Of a stretch of 64,000 nucleotides of DNA, positions 24,746 to 50,087 are shown piece after piece. The notes below the pieces were generated by a model that was given only the letters and a program-made list of their open reading frames with translations, did no database searches and was not told where the DNA came from. This DNA is from Brugia malayi (taxonomy: Eukaryota > Nematoda > Chromadorea > Rhabditida > Onchocercidae). Made by a program: the position numbers and the translations under genes. The stretch covers positions 17,232,721-17,296,720 of the forward strand of contig NW_025062479.1 in assembly GCF_000002995.4 (NCBI RefSeq), written 5' to 3'. Numbering within the stretch: the first letter of the stretch is position 1; every line of letters starts with the position of its first letter.

Positions 24746-26103
24746 TTTCTTCGATGTAGTACAAATTTAGTTGGTTTAGGCTGTTTACGAAAAATGTTGG
24801 ATACGATTGAAGGATAATCATATTTTTTGCTGGAAGATGCAATATCTTCTACTGTTTCTGTCATATTCATTGTTTTTATTTATTAGTTTTACAGGAACTT
24901 TTTAGTATAGTATAGCTGCAATCTTGCTAATTCATAAATTTTTCACTTTGAGATATGAAAATCACTATGAATACAATACAAAGGAAATTTGGGATAAAAC
25001 CATGAGTTTCTGTTGACTAGAGAACAATTCGTCATTCCAATCTCAGTATTATTTATCTGTCGTATGAAACCAGCGAAATTGTTTTCTTCGGAAATAGGCA
25101 ATGTAAATTCAAGCGGTCATCGCTTATTGCAGAAACATTGTAAAAATTTTTGAAAGATATGAAAGATTTGCATAATATTCACTTTTTTAAATCAAATATT
25201 GAATATTTGTGAAGAAAAGTTTAGGAAATGGACTTACGTGTTTTGGATAATTTAGCTTTTTGGAATTTCTTGCCTTTATAATTTCTGGAAATAAATGAAA
25301 AAGGACTTCAGCTTTATAATTAATGGAAATAAAGAACTTGAAATCATGCCAATTTAGTTTGGAAATAACGGAAATGATTAACTGTCAAAAATGCTATCAA
25401 ATTAGAAATTTTTTGAAACACCGAATCTAAATGTAATAATTTTCAAATATGAGAGAAAATAATCTCACTAGAAAAAGTTTTTTAACTTATGTACTTAAGT
25501 ATATATTAATGCGTAGAGTCTGCAAAGTTTTGGAATTCCTCAGTATTTTCCCTATTTTGGATGTAATTTTCCTAATATTTTTGTAGTATAAACTGACGAA
25601 TATAGAAGTGGGGAAGTGAGGGAGGTTGCAAGTTAAGTACTAATATTAAGTTCTCGAGAAAAAAAGCCCATGCTATCCAATAAAATTACTGCCTGTTAAG
25701 TTGATGCTGTCGGGAAATTGAAGAAAATCATAATGTGTCAAGGCAGTGAAGGTTCTTGTATAAACCATTTCCTACATAAAGGATTCATCACATCATGCAA
25801 ATTACAATGTTTTCCAATATTTAGTGATAAACCTGTTAATGTAAATCCAATATAATGTAAAAAAAATGTATAACATGTAAATTTTAGTTAAGCATTTCAA
25901 TTCATTAATAATCTAAATCAGATACCTGGTCGCTAATCATGCAAAGAAACCTTTATATTTTGTACCAGTCTTGTCTACTGTTTTATAAAATAATCCAATA
26001 TGCCATGCAATTCGATTCAACGCACATAAGTTTTCTTTTTCGTATTATACCAAGTTTATTTACTAAGTTAAATCCAACCATTTCACGATTGATGCGGAAG
26101 ATA
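24746..26103. other. Intergenic region, no gene seen
   Basis: AT-rich sequence between the carbonic anhydrase stop and the first mariner-bearing repeat. Open frames here (the longest plus-strand one at 25939-26133) are of chance length and lack motifs. Confidence 0.6.
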
Positions 26104-27107
26104 TGCTTTTGGAGTTACACAATTTTCATTTAATTACAGCCAAGGTTAAAAGCATTTTTGTTAGCCAAAATAGGAAGCATAACAATCGAGCTATTTTGTT
26201 TCAGTTTATTTTTGCGGTGTAGAAAGCCGCGTTTCAGGATTTGATGGACACTTGAAAAGATCATTCCCACTAATGTAGAATTATTTCCCCTTCGAGAAGT
26301 CATTAATATGGTTTAGGAGAAGACAATGATCGGTGGGAAGTCCGATTGTGACAAATATTGCGAATGAGACGAAACTTCACTGCACAATTCGTCCAACTTC
26401 TGGAATGCTGGTTATCTAATATAGAGTCCTGTTTTGAGGAATTGAACTCTTTGTTGTTGATTGACACTGGTCACACTTTTAGGTACATTTCATCGACGTG
26501 TTCAGTATACTTTTCGAGTAAAATTATCCCCAGGACTTAGTAAGCTTAGTTTTTTGGGCACAATTTGGGTCCTGTGAACTGCTTTACTGCTTTTTCCTTT
26601 TCGTTCCACAGTACAATCCGATTGAGAAATGCTTCATTGTGATTTCTCGGAATAAAAGAGACAATTCAAAGCAACGATTTTTTTCTAATTAGCAGTCACT
26701 TCATGAAATGAACCACCAGTCCTGCTTCTGCGTTAAAGTACCAAGTGACGGATTGTAGAGTGGTGACATTGAGCTTTTCAGCAATCTTACGTGTACATAA
26801 GAGGATCAGCTCCATGATTGCTCCTAATTGGTCATTCATTGTTCACCCCAGACGACCAGTCACAACTTCTTTTATTTTCAAATTCCTCGGTTCCTTCGCA
26901 AAACTTTATGACCACAGGTCTCATTGTTATTACGAGTTCTTTCAGCTTATAAACAAAAATTCACTACAATTTGCTTTCATTCCTAAAATTAATCCAACAG
27001 TAAACAGCAGAAGTTATTAACAAGAAAACATGATACAAATAAATGAGCATTAAAATTATAGTCATATTTTGTATCAAATAACAAAATTCAAAACTGCAGT
27101 TGCCTTT
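26104..27107. repeat. Left arm of 1004-bp inverted repeat
   Basis: This 1004-bp block is the reverse complement of 32587-33590. Position x pairs with 59694-x across the whole arm, so there is no net insertion or deletion. Open frames of 91 and 60 codons are residue-for-residue identical in the two arms. Flanking bases diverge at once on both sides. Its content is a decayed mariner transposase on the minus strand. Confidence 0.95.
26250..26880 (-). mobile_element. Degenerate mariner-type transposase remnant (left copy)
   Basis: Mirror image of the remnant at 32834-33420, read on the minus strand. It carries the same stops and frameshifts. No terminal inverted repeats or TA target duplication could be identified at its edges. 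Confidence 0.7.
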
Positions 27108-30100
27108 CTTGCAATCAAATCAGTAAATTATCGTTATTATCGGGAAATGTGGCCATGGCCACAAAAGCTACTAATTTTTGCAATAGAAAATAGAGGTAAT
27201 TTTTGCTGAAGATTGTACTGAACACATAGGAATCTAAAAATCAAAGAATTGGGATCACAACGACTTGACCAGTACCTTGAAAAACTAGCTTATAACTGAT
27301 GAAATTGTTAAACTTACAGGTTTGAAATTAGAAATGGTTGGCCAGAACCTTTCAGAAATGTATCATGTAGTTCACGAAGTGATCTAAGATATTGAAACTC
27401 GAAAATATCCTGACCAAGGATAATTGAAGTACTGTTAGTCCTATCTTTTGTTTGATACATTCTTACACAAACATTGTGTGTTAAGATATGTCAAGAAAAA
27501 GCAAATATGATAAAATGGTGCCAGTGTCTAATATTTTCCTGTGATTTTCAAAGACGTTAATGCATCGTTTTAACCGATCTACAGAAAATCGTTCTTTCGA
27601 TACTTGACATAGCAGCTCATATTCACATATTTTTATTTGGTCATTTTCCGTCAATATGCTTCAATATATCCAAATGCCTGCACAACTGAAACTAAGGAAG
27701 GTTAACAATTTTCCTTGGACAGGTTTTGTTTCTTTCCTGATCTCAGTGAGATTCGTTTGATGTTGATAGTGTGGGGTAACGTAATAATAATAATTCCTTT
27801 GTCAATAGAAACAATAGTATAATAAATTTCATAAAGAAGAATCGAAGTACAAGTTAGTGAAAATCCCTTTCATAAGTTAAACTGTCTCGTGTGTTTCCAT
27901 GACATGTATATATAATGTTAAAGTGGGAGTGGTCGTGGTGAATTCTTTGTTAGGCTTCAAAGGTCGTTATAAAATAATAATATCAATTTAATGTCAGATA
28001 TAAACATCACATTGGGAACAATGTGCAAAAGGGTCATCCGACACTTTTTTTTAAATAATATTTTAGAGTTTCGCAATATTAGGAATTTGCAGCATTAAAA
28101 ATTGGCAACTTTTGTTCTGAGAAGCTATTTGAACAGAAATTCATCTCTGTGCGTTATTTGCTTTCAGTTCTCAACGAATCAAAGTCTTCAATATTGGAAT
28201 ATCAGAACTGCATGAAATGATTGAAAATCATTGCCGTTCACTATTATTCATACTTCATACTTCAATTACAAAAAATGTTTTAAAGTTGTTACAATGTGCA
28301 TATTGAATTGAGTCAGCGTCCTTCTGGATCAGATGAAGTTTTTTCAACTTATTTTTGGATGCATGTGATAATGTCCTGCTGGGAGTTTCTATTAGTGTTC
28401 TATATAATGTCCTGTTAGATGTGTACATCCAGAAGCTGAGATAAAACTTGAAATGGAATGGAATGTGACATCAAAACAGTACCAGGAAATCAGAAAGAAA
28501 TTGTTCGGAAAGTTAGACCATCGTTTTTTGCTGCAAGAAGTGGTACTTGTACAAATGGTTAATACCAATATTTCTTTTTTGGATTAATAATTTCTAGTTG
28601 TTATTATTTCTTTTATTTTCTTTTACTTTTGTTCTATCAATACTTTTATTTACTATTCATTTTCAGTTTCTTTTACTTTTTATCATTTTTTAGGTCTTTT
28701 AGACATATATTTATTTTTCTAATTTCTCTTAAGACCCTTTTATTGGTAACATAAAAGTTCAGTTCTTGTGGGTGTAGAGGTTTGATATTGCTATAAAAAT
28801 GCGTATTAGCCTTATGTTATTATTTTTTTGAAGTCTGTGTGATAAGAGGATCTGCAGTTGTGACATTGCAAATTTTCTTAGCAGTGCGCAGCTTAAATTA
28901 ACTTTATCATGTTCATGCAGAATGTAAGCTAATTAAAGTGACAAAATTGCACAAATATAATTTGAATCCGTGTAGCTTAACCTTTATGTAGTGGCATTGA
29001 TTAAATGTTGAACGTATTTACTATCGATTTAAAGTAGCAAAAAAAAAAAAAAAACCGCGAAATGTACCGGGATCTGGAAATACTAACCGATTTTTGATGG
29101 GTGATTTTACAATTTTCAATTACCTTCATTTCATATTACCGCTGAACAATAAAATTATGATACTTTTCGCTCTCCGTTGATACAAAATGTAAAAAATATA
29201 ACTTGTTCTACACTTGCAGAATAAATCTTCAGTGTTACAAGGATGCTGAAATGAGACACTGATTCCTGCTGATGTTGAATTAAATGAAATTTTTAAAGTC
29301 ACTTGTTGAATGAAATGAAACTTTGACTACTTAAAATCTAACTGAGAAATCGGTTAGACAGCAATTCTATTTGATGAAATAATAAAATATTCGTTTATAC
29401 TTATCAGCACGTAAGCTTTTAAATTATCAATTGAAACTTCAATACGATTGACCGTGCAATAAAATCGTGCTGAATTCACGGTTAAATTTCAAGCAAATGA
29501 ATTTTAATTAATTTCATATGAAATAACATTCAATGAAATTCATCTCGAAATAATTCTCCAAATGTTATTCATTCTGCATATAATTTGATAATGAACCAGC
29601 TGTTTATTTCCAAAATGAATAATTAGGATATTCATGCAATATGAAGAAAAAGGCAGTATCGCGGTTTCCAATAAAAATTGAACAAAGAAACTGTGAGTGA
29701 TAAATAAGGTCATTGTGGTGCTACGTTAATCTTCCTTCTTCCCCGCTGTGATTTTAGCTCATTTTAACTTTTAAAATTTTGAATTTTCGAAAAATTGGAG
29801 TTACATAATCTATTATAAATGTAAATATCAATAAAAATACAGTCATTTGGGACTTTTTTCTTGTACCATCGAGGAATACTGTACAAAAGGCATCATTCAG
29901 TTGATGATAATAATCATTATTTCAGATCAACTCAGTGTCTTTCATATCAATTTAATACAATAGAGACATTCGCACTATCATCAAAACGAATGATATCTAT
30001 TCAGTAGCTTTTTTTATGACATTTAAAGTTAAGTAAATGAGAAGACATTGTCATTTTTCCTGTTATCCGTTCCACTCAAGGTTTAGTTTACATTATTATA

Positions 30101-32586
30101 TTTACTTTGGAAAGCTTTAAACTGAATTGTTTTTTGCCATGCTAAGCTTTACAGATACAAACATACATTTACTTCTTGCAAGAATAGCATTTGCTAATAA
30201 CATTTTGCCTAGAACAACCTTTGCTTGCTAAATCCCACTGCTTTCTCAGAAACATATAGAAAATAGAGTACAATCATCTTTGATCTTATTTTTTCTAAGA
30301 AATGTGCTAATATTTATCCCACTGAGAAATCTAGAAAAAGTTTCTCCTACTGAATAAAAATCCCTTTCTCCCTATTTATAATTTTAATTTCCATCCCCAA
30401 ATCTGACATGAACACTTCATTTGAATGCAAAAATTACAAACGATTGAGCGATATGAAAGTTTATGGGAGATATTATTATTAGGAGAGTCGAACAAAAGTA
30501 GAACTCTTTTTCACCATCATCATCGACTAGTAGTAGTACCTCTGGGGAAACTCATAAAATGGTCATTGATTGTTGAACGGCCGACAAACAGCCAACAAAC
30601 CAAGAAAAAATGAATAATAAAAAGGAATATTTATGGGAGTTTATTTCCTGATTCCGAATGCCGCTTACTCCATCTTCATATGGAGGGGTTATTATTTAGC
30701 AGCTCTTTTTATAATTTTACACTTTTCACTACTACCATGATCGTCAATCGTTAAAATTATTACATCTATCTCCATCGTTGACATTTGTACTATTCCAATT
30801 TCTAGCTACTAGTACTGCTGGGTATAGTTACTGTGTCTTCCATTCTTAATGTCATTTTATTTTATATCAGTATGAGATGAACATTGATGTATTTCTTTCA
30901 ATGACAAAAGAATTTGTCTTCCTTCCTTCCTTTTTTGCTTTTCCCGCAAGGGCGTTCTTCCACTCAAATTTGAAAAAAGGGCTGATATCCGTTCTCTTTT
31001 CCCAAAAATATAAACTTCCTCTCACTTCTATCGTCATTACTGTTATGATGTATTTTTTTTGCTTCTCTTTTATTCTTTTAAAAGGATTTTCTCTTTTATT
31101 CTTGAAATTTCTTCCGAGGATTTCCTCTTTTTTCCGGTTTTTTCTTATACGCATCGTCACCAATTTTATGTCCTTGAAAAGACTCATTTGATGATGAGCA
31201 AACGCACAAATATCACCATAATTGTTGATGGTCATAATTTTTTCAGGATTTATTGTTCCTAATTGCTTTAGTTATCATTCATCCGAAGTTAAACAATTTT
31301 GCCTTACTTGATTACCAGTTCTTTTGACGACAAATTTACTAAAGCCTTGCTTGAGCAGTGCTAGTGTGAAGCATATAATGTGATGTAACCTTGTTTGCAA
31401 AATAAAGCTTAGGAAAACAAAACAAAGACTTTCGAAAGAAGTTTTGAATCCCAATGTTCAGAATAATTAAAACAATTACGGAAAGTTATTACTAGCTAAA
31501 AAATAGTGTGCAATATAGTGAATATACAGAAGTGTGTCACTGAAACTCTTTAATATTTGGCAATCTTTTTAAAATGGATAATTTCGATTGCAGAGAAGAT
31601 TGATATCGAAAATGTAGTGATAATTACTACAACATAATGGTTAATGTGTTAAATTGTGTTTGGTCTGACATAAATCATATAAGTGTTTTGACTTTTCCAT
31701 CAGAAAGTGTCATTTTTCTTTATTGTTTTACGGATAAATTTATGTCAGCGTGGGGTTTAAATTTTTTGTACATGCTATGTTACGTCCAATAAGTGCAACT
31801 GTTTATGTATCATTTCGTGATATCGATGCTCGGAAGTGGTGGATTTGACGTTATTGCTCTAACTAAGGTAGTAATATCAAAAGCACTGGTTTAAAAACAG
31901 GAAAAGGTTTGAATAGTGTGGTGAGTAACATGTTGATATGAAATAATTACAATTGATCAATAAATTACTGCATGCTGCAGCATGCATTGCGTAAATTGTA
32001 AATGGCAAACAATGAAAAAAGAATGTATTCCTTGCAGACAGCATTCCAAAATCCTTTTCATAAAGTGAAATTCGGTGTTTATAGTAACTGAATTGCGAAG
32101 TTTTGTAGAGCATGAACAGTCGCTGTTTTCTTTGCTCTATTCAAATTAATAACTTCGCTTTTGCCGAAACTTAACGCGGAACATCGCAGTATATCAACTT
32201 TACCAGTTATCATCAGGAAGTAGTTATCCGGAATGCTGGTGATATATTTTGTCATGAAGGGCAGAAAATTAGTACTTTCTCCAACATCTATGCGAGTCTA
32301 ATCTGTCATCAGAATTAATTTCATTTGTATTCACTGGAATATTAATAATTGATAAATAATCAGTAAGATATACAGGTTGCTGTAGAACACTTTTACATAC
32401 AGTGCTTTTATTGTTCCTTTTTTCTTTTGTTGCATTTTGTATATTGAAATATTACATCATTTTACATATTAGATGAACTGAGCTAAAGTTATGCATCCGC
32501 TAAAGATTTCATTGAAAAGATGTCCGACACAGATGCCTAATATTTATTATTTTGATAGAAATGTCGCAGAAATTATTATTTACAGC
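27108..32586. other. Spacer between mariner-bearing arms, no supported gene
   Basis: 5.48 kb of AT-rich sequence. Two stretches look weakly exon-like on the plus strand. One follows a TTTCAG acceptor at about 28168 (frame SQRIKVFNIGISELHEM, open for about 45 codons). The other is at 28411-28590 (frame containing VHPEAEIKLEMEWNV, open for about 60 codons). They could not be joined or identified. A 14-base poly-A run lies near 29040. Overlapping frames at 30867-31262 look like chance openings in a T-rich tract. Confidence 0.4.
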
Positions 32587-33590
32587 AAAGGCAACTGCAG
32601 TTTTGAATTTTGTTATTTGATACAAAATATGACTATAATTTTAATGCTCATTTATTTGTATCATGTTTTCTTGTTAATAACTTCTGCTGTTTACTGTTGG
32701 ATTAATTTTAGGAATGAAAGCAAATTGTAGTGAATTTTTGTTTATAAGCTGAAAGAACTCGTAATAACAATGAGACCTGTGGTCATAAAGTTTTGCGAAG
32801 GAACCGAGGAATTTGAAAATAAAAGAAGTTGTGACTGGTCGTCTGGGGTGAACAATGAATGACCAATTAGGAGCAATCATGGAGCTGATCCTCTTATGTA
32901 CACGTAAGATTGCTGAAAAGCTCAATGTCACCACTCTACAATCCGTCACTTGGTACTTTAACGCAGAAGCAGGACTGGTGGTTCATTTCATGAAGTGACT
33001 GCTAATTAGAAAAAAATCGTTGCTTTGAATTGTCTCTTTTATTCCGAGAAATCACAATGAAGCATTTCTCAATCGGATTGTACTGTGGAACGAAAAGGAA
33101 AAAGCAGTAAAGCAGTTCACAGGACCCAAATTGTGCCCAAAAAACTAAGCTTACTAAGTCCTGGGGATAATTTTACTCGAAAAGTATACTGAACACGTCG
33201 ATGAAATGTACCTAAAAGTGTGACCAGTGTCAATCAACAACAAAGAGTTCAATTCCTCAAAACAGGACTCTATATTAGATAACCAGCATTCCAGAAGTTG
33301 GACGAATTGTGCAGTGAAGTTTCGTCTCATTCGCAATATTTGTCACAATCGGACTTCCCACCGATCATTGTCTTCTCCTAAACCATATTAATGACTTCTC
33401 GAAGGGGAAATAATTCTACATTAGTGGGAATGATCTTTTCAAGTGTCCATCAAATCCTGAAACGCGGCTTTCTACACCGCAAAAATAAACTGAAACAAAA
33501 TAGCTCGATTGTTATGCTTCCTATTTTGGCTAACAAAAATGCTTTTAACCTTGGCTGTAATTAAATGAAAATTGTGTAACTCCAAAAGCA
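32587..33590. repeat. Right arm of 1004-bp inverted repeat
   Basis: Reverse complement of 26104-27107 with identical length. It carries the mariner transposase remnant on the plus strand. Confidence 0.95.
32834..33420 (+). mobile_element. Degenerate mariner-type transposase remnant (right copy)
   Basis: Reading across frames, successive pieces match a mariner transposase of the Hsmar1/SETMAR-like kind in order. They are: NDQLGAIMELI with RKIAEKLNV (helix-turn-helix region, about 32850-32930); NEAFLNRIV then WNEK (about 33055-33090, the first catalytic Asp replaced by Asn); KQFTGPKLCPK; SPGDNFTRKVY; HVDEMYLKV; LDN (second Asp, about 33278); and LPTDHCLLLNHINDF (third Asp, about 33362). Several stops and frameshifts separate these pieces. 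The second and third Asp are closer than in an intact D,D34D enzyme, so internal deletions have occurred. The element cannot make a functional transposase. Identity with the left copy, stops included, shows that it decayed before the two copies arose. The match is from memory of the family. Confidence 0.72.
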
Positions 33591-33939
33591 AATCTCTTAC
33601 AACAATTTAATATATTGTGACTTTTTCCAAATAACTGAATTCATTTCAACCAAATTGTCGTTGTATGTTTTCAACTTATGCTTATTATTAGAAATGGTTG
33701 CTTCGTTTAATTTTTGTTATAATGTCACGGATTGTTAATGAGTGAGTGAGTGAATGTTGTATTCATTCTGCTTTACAATTACATGAAATAGACGAAGAGG
33801 AGGAGAGGTAAACACACTGAACTAATGGTCATATCGAACCAAATTAATCAGAACACAACGACCTGACTGGGACGTGTTCATATCATATTAGCCTTACACC
33901 ATGATAAGTGTTACTTTAGACAACTTCCAAACAACTTCC

Positions 33940-33971
33940 AGCCGTGTCATCTCTATTCGGATGACACGGCT
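33940..33971. repeat. Perfect 12-bp stem hairpin
   Basis: AGCCGTGTCATC (33940-33951) and GATGACACGGCT (33960-33971) are exact reverse complements separated by an 8-base loop. It is about 1.2 kb upstream of the mig-15 start. Confidence 0.9.
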
Positions 33972-34654
33972 GACCCGTCGACACGCAAACCGACACTGTC
34001 CACTAATCACGCCTACAGAATCTATCGATCGATTTCTCTTCATCAGTCCATTCATTTTCACTTCACGACCTATTCCTCTCTCTGTTCACTCCTTTCCCGA
34101 GTCATACCTTCTTCCACCACCGCCGCTAACCAATCATATATAGCTGTCATATTCCCGATCAAATTTCGAACTGTGAGAGAGGTATGTGTGTCGATGTATA
34201 CACAGATATATATATATATATATGTGTGTGCGTATGTGTCTAAACTCGCAACCATAGAACACATTTCGTTTGTGTGCGGAGGGAGCAGCACTTACTGCTA
34301 TCTGTTTATCGTGTTGATGGTGGTATCCTGAGGAGAACCTTCCACCCTTACTGCTGTTGTCGCCGATACATACAGCCCTCCCCTACCTCTCTTCGCCTTT
34401 TCCCTCTACTTCATTCTGTTATTTTTTTAAATTGTATTTATAATTTTGGAAAGGTTTTCATAGATTCGGCAACCTTCGACCTTTTATCCTTCCCTATTAC
34501 TTCGTCAAAGTGATCATACTCAGAACATATTGCTATCACTTATACAGTTGATGCCATTGCGTGACATCCAACGTAACTGTTACCTTTTTATACCTTCCAT
34601 ATGACGTCGCAAACATCGAAGCTTTTACCTGAAACTGTAAGATTTTTATGACAT

Positions 34655-34735
34655 TTTTATTATTTATTATTATTATATTAATAATAACTACTATTATTAC
34701 TATTACTATTATTATTATTGTTGTTATTATTATCA
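34655..34735. repeat. ATT/TTA low-complexity tract
   Basis: An imperfect trinucleotide run built from ATT, ACT and GTT units. It opens spurious reading frames of Ile and Val on the opposite strand. Confidence 0.85.
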
Positions 34736-35178
34736 CCTAATGGCTAAGCATATCAGTTAAGACTAAAGAGTAAAGATTAAAGAATTAAGTAAGGATTTCT
34801 GAGGAAAGTAAAGTTTTGCGATAATTTTAGCTGACTTTCTGTCTATCATTTTCAGCAGTAACGGGTCGGTCTAATTGAGTATTACGACAATGTAATATTA
34901 CAGATCCTCTTTCATTGCTTAGAAAGTCTTGGAAGGCATCATATATATCCCATAAATTTTGAGTCAGTTTGCTGTGATAAAACTCTTCAATTACCGTGCA
35001 CGTAACAAAGGTAAACACTGTTGGAAGAAATGAGCACGGAAGAATGCTATTTCTAGTATTACTAAATGCTATACCATCGATCTGTAATTGTAGGGTGTTG
35101 CTAGTTTGTGTGCGTAGAAGAAGTGGAGAATAGAAATATATCGTTCGGAAAAGAGCCGTTGTTGCAGTGGCAGTCTGG

Positions 35179-48278
<13,100 letters not shown>

Positions 48279-50087
48279 ATGTTTGGAGGTTAACAAGTTT
48301 GCTGCAGCTCTTATTTAAGAAGTTTTTAGAATAAGCAAGTTTTTTTTTTTTTTTTCTTAAAATTTATTTTTGAAATGCCTTGTGTATTTGTTGCTGTTAT
48401 TTTGTTTTATGTTTTATCTACATTATAATTGATATCATCATCAGTTCTAACTTTTGCATTGTGGACGGACGAGAAGTGGGAGAAGAATCTGGAAGGTAGT
48501 GGATTTTTCTAGCAAAAGTGAGATTCTTAAGGAATTTTCAATTTGTTGAAAGATGATATATATTATGAGAGCAGAGCTCTGTATTTTAGTGCTTTATGAT
48601 GAAAATTATAAGATATAGGAAAGTTTTTTTTTTGTATTCGAAAAGATTTATAGTATATTTGATAGAGTTGTTGCTGCAAAAGTGAAACTGAAGCACTTTC
48701 TCACTTTAATAAAATGCAGACGTATGGTGAGTGATTTCTGCCTTATCTGACAAAATTTAATTGATGTATGTATTGATGACAGATATGCATTTATTCTCCT
48801 TTTCTCTTTAATGCTTCTTTACTTATGTATATCTTAATTGGAATCTTAAGGAAGCAATCTTTTATTTTTGAGACCTTTTTGGCAATGAAAGTTACTTTGT
48901 CGAATTTTTTCAATTGAAGTTCTCATAACTTTTAACCAGTAAAATAACTTTTCAGCGTTTGTTTTTCAAGCTTTTTGCTCAACAGGTACTTGGGTAAGTA
49001 TCAAGATGTTGTCTTTCTTCTGCTGTCTGTCGGTTCCTCCCCTGTAAACATTTTTTGAGACTCATAATCTGCAGTTGAACTGGACCTTCTTTATTATGAA
49101 ATTTCGGATTTACATTTATTCCTGTGTTTCAGCAATCAGTTTATCAAGAACCATTTCCTTTGATAAATATCATATGTCCTCCTAGTTGTATTGACACCTA
49201 CTGTGAACCTACAACTTACAGAACAGTTAAATTGTATTTCAATTTTATGGAACAGAATGTAGGTTTTCTTTCAGTCCTTGTATATCTCTGACTGAAAGTT
49301 GAGTTCACTATAAATATAAGTAAACTACTGAAAACTGAGTAGGTTAACTTTGGTTTTTATTGTTTTGTTTCTGAATTCAGTTTTCCATAATGCTGCTTAA
49401 TTTGCTAATTCACTGTTTTGTTCATTTTCAAGAATTTTATTTGTCTTTTAATATGCTTCAGAATTGATGGTGTGCTATAATGTTATAGTGATTGGTTTGA
49501 TCCATGGTTATTAGGTTTATACTGTACGATGTGTTGTTTTTATTATTTGTGTACCAGTATAAACATTATCATTTCGAATGAAAACAGTTTATTCTATTAA
49601 ATGAATAAAAAATTCCATATTTAAGAAATAAAATGCTTCCAAATGGCAGTATCGGTCATTGTTCTTCATACAATCGTAAGAGCCGGCTTAATGACGACTG
49701 ATGTTGGTGGTTAGCCCAAATCCATCATTCCCTCTTCCTGTCTATATCCTCTCTTCTTTCCTCATAAGTTACTGTTTTCAAAGAAACATGACAGTCAGTT
49801 TAATAAATGATGGGACTAGGTTCATTCTTTGCCTTTGATTGGTGAAAAAGTTTATACCCATCATAAACCTCTGATTGGATTTGATTTATTGTAATAAATG
49901 GTGGGAGGTTAAATTGTAGTTAAGAGAGGTTAAAAGTATTCTGTGAAGTCCAGAAAACAATCTGTCAATTCAAGTTATTTTCCTGTAATTCTAAATACAT
50001 TGTTAACAAACCAGAACTGTTTCATTAATAGAATATGCAGCCGATGTCAAGATTTCTGATGAAATATTCTAGAAAAGCGCAAAACAT
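48279..50087. other. mig-15 3' flank, no gene seen
   Basis: T-rich sequence including a run at 48340-48356 and an AATAAA near 48708 that could serve as a mig-15 poly-A signal. No exon-like frame with splice sites was found. Confidence 0.5.

Larger units (their letters stand above)
33591..35178. promoter_or_regulatory. Upstream region of mig-15
   Basis: About 1.6 kb before the mig-15 start codon. It includes a CT- and C-rich stretch (33980-34140), a perfect 12-bp hairpin (33940-33971), a TA/TG microsatellite near 34200-34235 and an ATT-type low-complexity tract at 34655-34735. It probably contains the promoter or 5' leader, but no specific element can be named. Open frames in this stretch look like chance. 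Confidence 0.35.

Noticed and set aside
26358..26540. 60-codon open frame, repeated at 33154-33336
   Set aside because: Antisense shadow of the same transposase remnant.
26745..27020. 91-codon open frame, repeated at 32674-32949
   Set aside because: It lies antisense to the mariner transposase remnant, and its duplication comes from the inverted repeat. No independent sign of coding.
30867..31262. Three overlapping open frames of 67 to 122 codons
   Set aside because: They sit in a T-rich/A-rich strand-asymmetric tract giving Phe/Leu or Lys/Arg strings. No splice sites or family resemblance.
34536..34736. Minus-strand frame rich in Ile and Val
   Set aside because: Produced entirely by the ATT/TTA low-complexity tract.
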